NCBI RefSeq assembly: GCF_900182615.1
Contig: NZ_FXTE01000005.1
Coordinates: 62,001 to 126,000 of the forward strand
Source: Ruegeria faecimaris
GTDB lineage: Bacteria > Pseudomonadota > Alphaproteobacteria > Rhodobacterales > Rhodobacteraceae
Reading direction: 5' to 3'
DNA: 64,000 nt
Below the pieces are notes generated by a model, which saw only the letters and a list, made by a program, of their open reading frames with translations, was not told the DNA's origin and did not search any database. Positions 61,443 to 64,000 of this stretch are shown one piece after another. The position numbers and the translations under genes are program-made. Numbering within the stretch: the first letter of the stretch is position 1; each line of letters opens with the position of its first letter.

Positions 61443-62789
61443 ATGATGCGCACACCCGAAGAGATCAGCCAACACCTGCTGGATGCGGCACGTAAGGCCG
61501 GGGCCGAGGCCGCGGATGCCATTGTGCTGGACGAGTCTTCGGTCTCGGTCGAGGTACGCTCCGGTGCGCTTGAGGCCGCCGAACGGTCCGAGGGTACCGA
61601 TCTGGGGCTGCGGGTGTTTCTGGGCCAAAGACAGGCCATCGTCTCTAGTTCCGACAGCCGGTCCGAAACTCTGACAGCCATGGCCGAACGCGCCGTCGCC
61701 ATGGCCCGCGAAGCCCCCGAAGACCCGTTTACCGGCCTGGCGAATGAGGCTCAGTTGATCCGGGATTGGGACATTCAGGCATTGGAACTGTGCGATCCCG
61801 CGCCGGAGCCCACAGCTGAAGATCTTCTGAATGATGCGCTGGCGGCGGAATCCGCGGCGCTTACGGTCGACGGTGTCACACAAGTGTCGGATGCCGCAGC
61901 CGCCTATGGCACCCACCGCGTGCATCTGGCCGCCACCAACGGCTTTTCCGGCGGGTATGAGCGCAGCAGCCGGTCGACCTCCTGCGTAGCGATCTCGGGC
62001 CAAGGTACCGGAATGGAGCGCGATTATGACGGCGACAGCCGCACATTCCAAAGCGATTTGCGCAACCCGGACCAGATTGGTCGGACCGCAGGCGAACGTG
62101 CTGTTGCGCAGGTTGGCGCGCGCAAGCCTGCAACAGGCGTCTATCCGGTTCTGTTCGATGAACGGATTTCATCTTCGTTGATCGGGCATCTTCTGGGCGC
62201 CAGCAACGGTATCTCCATCGCGCGCGGCTCGTCCTGGTTGTCGGATTGTCTTGGACAACAGGTTCTGCCGGAACATCTTTCGCTGATCGAAGACCCACAT
62301 CGCCGGCGCATGTCCGGGTCGCGCCCCTTTGATGCCGAAGGCCTGCCCACACAACGCCGGGCGATCATCGAAAACGGTGTATTGACGGGCTGGACATTGG
62401 ACCTGTCCAGCGCACGCAAGCTCAAGATGGCCTCGACAGGAAATGCTACGCGGGGCGTGTCTGGGCCTCCGTCCCCAAGCAACTGGAACCTCAGCTTGAC
62501 TCAGGGCGAGCGCAGCCGTGCAGAGCTGCTGCGCGATATGGGTACTGGATTGTTGGTCACGTCGATGATCGGATCGACCATCAACCCCAATACCGGGGAT
62601 TATTCCCGTGGTGCCTCGGGGTTTTGGATCGAGAATGGCGAGATTACCCACCCGGTCAACGAATGCACCATCGCCGGGAACCTGCGCGATATGCTGCTGC
62701 GGATCATTCCGGCCAATGACGCCCGCCCCTATTTGTCGCGCGTGGTTCCATCGCTGCTGATCGAGGGAATGACACTTGCCGGCAACTGA
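61443..62789 (+). CDS. pmbA: TldE/PmbA-family metalloprotease homologue
   Basis: A 448-residue protein of the TldD/PmbA family without the HExxxH motif of TldD, hence the TldE (PmbA) half. GSTINPNTGDYSRGASGFWIENGEI at the C-terminal side is the family hallmark. With TldD it cleaves unfolded peptides and antitoxins such as CcdA. GGAGG five bases before the ATG fixes the start. It overlaps the next gene by 14 bases. Confidence 0.88.
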   Translation: MMRTPEEISQHLLDAARKAGAEAADAIVLDESSVSVEVRSGALEAAERSEGTDLGLRVFLGQRQAIVSSSDSRSETLTAMAERAVAMAREAPEDPFTGLANEAQLIRDWDIQALELCDPAPEPTAEDLLNDALAAESAALTVDGVTQVSDAAAAYGTHRVHLAATNGFSGGYERSSRSTSCVAISGQGTGMERDYDGDSRTFQSDLRNPDQIGRTAGERAVAQVGARKPATGVYPVLFDERISSSLIGHLLGASNGISIARGSSWLSDCLGQQVLPEHLSLIEDPHRRRMSGSRPFDAEGLPTQRRAIIENGVLTGWTLDLSSARKLKMASTGNATRGVSGPPSPSNWNLSLTQGERSRAELLRDMGTGLLVTSMIGSTINPNTGDYSRGASGFWIENGEITHPVNECTIAGNLRDMLLRIIPANDARPYLSRVVPSLLIEGMTLAGN

Positions 62790-63576
62790 CCTGCCCCTGC
62801 TGATTGAAGCCGCGCGCGAGTCCGGAAAGATCGCAACCCGGTATTCCGGGTCAAAAGCACAACGCTGGGACAAGCCCGATGGCGCAGGCCCGGTGACCGA
62901 GGCTGATCTGGCCGTGAACGCGATGCTCGAACAGCGTTTGCCCTCTGCCCGACCGGGTTACGGATGGCTCAGCGAAGAGACCGAAGACACCCAGCACCGC
63001 CTGTCCCGGGACCGGGTTTTTATCATTGACCCGATCGACGGCACCCGTAGCTTCACCGAAGGTTCCTCGACCTGGGCGCATTCTCTGGCTGTGGCGGAAC
63101 ACGGTCAGGTGACGGCGGCGGTCATTTACCTGCCCTTGCGTGACCTGTTGTATGCGGCGGCCAAGGGCCAAGGGGCCACACTAAACGGCGCGCCGATTGT
63201 CGTATCGGACACCCAAGACATCACGACGGCCGAGATCCTGGCCGCGAAACCCAATCTTGACAGCCGGCACTGGTGTCAGGGCCGGGTTCCTCAATTCCGT
63301 CGAAACTATCGCCCGTCGCTTGCCTATCGGTTGGCATTGGTCGGGCAGGGTCGCTTTGACGGAATGTTGACACTGCGCCCCAGCTGGGAATGGGACATCG
63401 CGGCAGGGGATTTGATCGTCCAAGAGGCAGGTGGCATATGTACGGACCGGCTTGGCGCCCCACTGCGCCTTAACAACCCACATCCGCGCCTGAATGGTGT
63501 CATCGCGGCAAACCCGCCATTGCACCGGCAACTGGCGGATCAGATTGACCCAGACAGTGCGGGCATTGCGCCATGA
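62776..63576 (+). CDS. inositol monophosphatase-family phosphatase (CysQ-like)
   Basis: A 266-residue Mg-dependent phosphatase: WLSEETEDT and FIIDPIDGTRSFTEG are the metal-binding blocks, and WEWDIAAGDLIVQEAGG the C-terminal Asp block. 3'(2'),5'-bisphosphate nucleotidase (CysQ) or histidinol phosphatase are the leading options. It starts at a TTG overlapping pmbA and overlaps the next gene by four bases. Confidence 0.82.
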   Translation: MPATDLPLLIEAARESGKIATRYSGSKAQRWDKPDGAGPVTEADLAVNAMLEQRLPSARPGYGWLSEETEDTQHRLSRDRVFIIDPIDGTRSFTEGSSTWAHSLAVAEHGQVTAAVIYLPLRDLLYAAAKGQGATLNGAPIVVSDTQDITTAEILAAKPNLDSRHWCQGRVPQFRRNYRPSLAYRLALVGQGRFDGMLTLRPSWEWDIAAGDLIVQEAGGICTDRLGAPLRLNNPHPRLNGVIAANPPLHRQLADQIDPDSAGIAP

Positions 63577-64000
63577 GCAAACCGCGATCCCTTAGTCTGG
63601 CGGCCTATCGCGTGCTTTCGTGGGGCGTACCCGGCAACGGGGACCAACCCTATGTGCCCCGGCCATCAGGAGATCTGATCTGGATTCACATTGCCAATCC
63701 GGGTCGCCTTCGCGCGATGATGGATTTCTGCCACAGGCTGCTGCAGTCGCGCCCGGGCCTGTCGGTTGTCCTGTCGGCCCCACCCGAAGCGGACCTGAGT
63801 CAGTGGGACTGCTCGAAATATATACATGTGAACCTACCTTCGGAACAAACCGGCGCCGCGCGGGTGTTTCTGGACCATTGGCGTCCGAATATTGGCATTT
63901 GGGTTGGCGGCGGGCTGATGCCCAATGTGATTACCCGTGCCCACGAGCGCGAAGTGCCGTTGATCCTGATCGAAGCTGAAATCGACCTGAACACCGCGCG
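63573..64000 (+). CDS. waaA: 3-deoxy-D-manno-octulosonic acid transferase, N-terminal part
   Basis: The frame opens at an ATG overlapping the phosphatase stop and runs to the window edge, 142 codons without a stop. SLAAYRVLSWG begins the N-terminal membrane segment, and FLDHWRPNIGIWVGGGLMPNVITRAHEREVPLILIEAE matches the WaaA/KdtA body. The enzyme adds Kdo to lipid A precursor at the inner membrane. The C-terminal half is outside the window. Confidence 0.8.
   Translation, partial: MSKPRSLSLAAYRVLSWGVPGNGDQPYVPRPSGDLIWIHIANPGRLRAMMDFCHRLLQSRPGLSVVLSAPPEADLSQWDCSKYIHVNLPSEQTGAARVFLDHWRPNIGIWVGGGLMPNVITRAHEREVPLILIEAEIDLNTA

Noticed and set aside
1..64000. Prophage, insertion sequence, CRISPR array, tRNA or rRNA
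   Set aside because: No integrase, transposase, regularly spaced repeats, cloverleaf or rRNA signature was seen on either strand.

Overview
The window reads as a chromosomal segment of a marine Rhodobacteraceae bacterium of the Roseobacter group (Ruegeria/Phaeobacter-like). The reasons are a pta-soeABC sulfonate/sulfite block, a betaine-homocysteine methyltransferase and dimethylglycine dehydrogenase cluster with a GbdR-like regulator, the alphaproteobacterial housekeeping genes, and a GC-rich, tightly packed layout. I see no rRNA, tRNA, CRISPR array, insertion sequence or prophage, and no gene-free stretch above about 300 bases.

Layout. 1-5.6 kb: phosphate acetyltransferase and a cytoplasmic three-subunit sulfite dehydrogenase (soeABC), probably the tail of a sulfonate (taurine/sulfoacetaldehyde) pathway. 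5.6-17.8 kb: mixed housekeeping and accessory genes (dapA, lytic transglycosylase, two EamA-type transporters, a split tRNA mnm5s2U modification pair, hot-dog dehydratase, FMN reductase, OmpA-type lipoprotein, a WYL regulator divergent from a 61-residue protein, pseudouridine synthase, SnoaL-like protein, SGNH hydrolase). 17.9-27.9 kb: a nine-gene minus-strand run for methylated glycine catabolism: XRE-cupin regulator, LysE exporter, GFA-type formaldehyde protein, DMGDH, cupin, MDR dehydrogenase, BHMT, GbdR-like activator, second DMGDH/sarcosine dehydrogenase. Two matching 25-bp operator-like elements lie upstream. BHMT would make dimethylglycine; the two FAD/GcvT enzymes would remove the remaining methyls onto folate; GFA would deal with stray formaldehyde.

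28-46 kb: DUF1294, GNAT, free methionine sulfoxide reductase, thiolase, an RsbV/RsbW-like pair, gamma-glutamyltransferase, hspQ, AEC transporter, lolA, ftsK, aminotransferase, amidase, ubiH, Trm112-like, LON-domain protein, thioredoxin-TPR protein, xth and a second GFA protein. At 45.97-46.09 kb, between the second GFA gene and a response regulator, I find a promoter with an FNR-type box, a hairpin, a CUCCC-containing linker and a strong terminator. This looks like an unannotated small RNA of about 70-75 nt and is the most interesting new object here.

46-64 kb: response regulator, ribA, L,D-transpeptidase-like protein, YggS, a porin with a 13-threonine loop, a DUF3576-type lipoprotein, leuS-lptE-holA, a BaiN-like flavoprotein, an HNH gene broken by one in-frame amber codon, a VOC/enoyl-CoA hydratase/SDR operon, a DUF2125-type protein, an FkbM-like methyltransferase, pmbA, a CysQ-like phosphatase and the start of a Kdo transferase gene cut by the window edge.

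All family calls come from reading motifs by eye. No database search was run, and start sites were chosen by Shine-Dalgarno spacing and expected family length.
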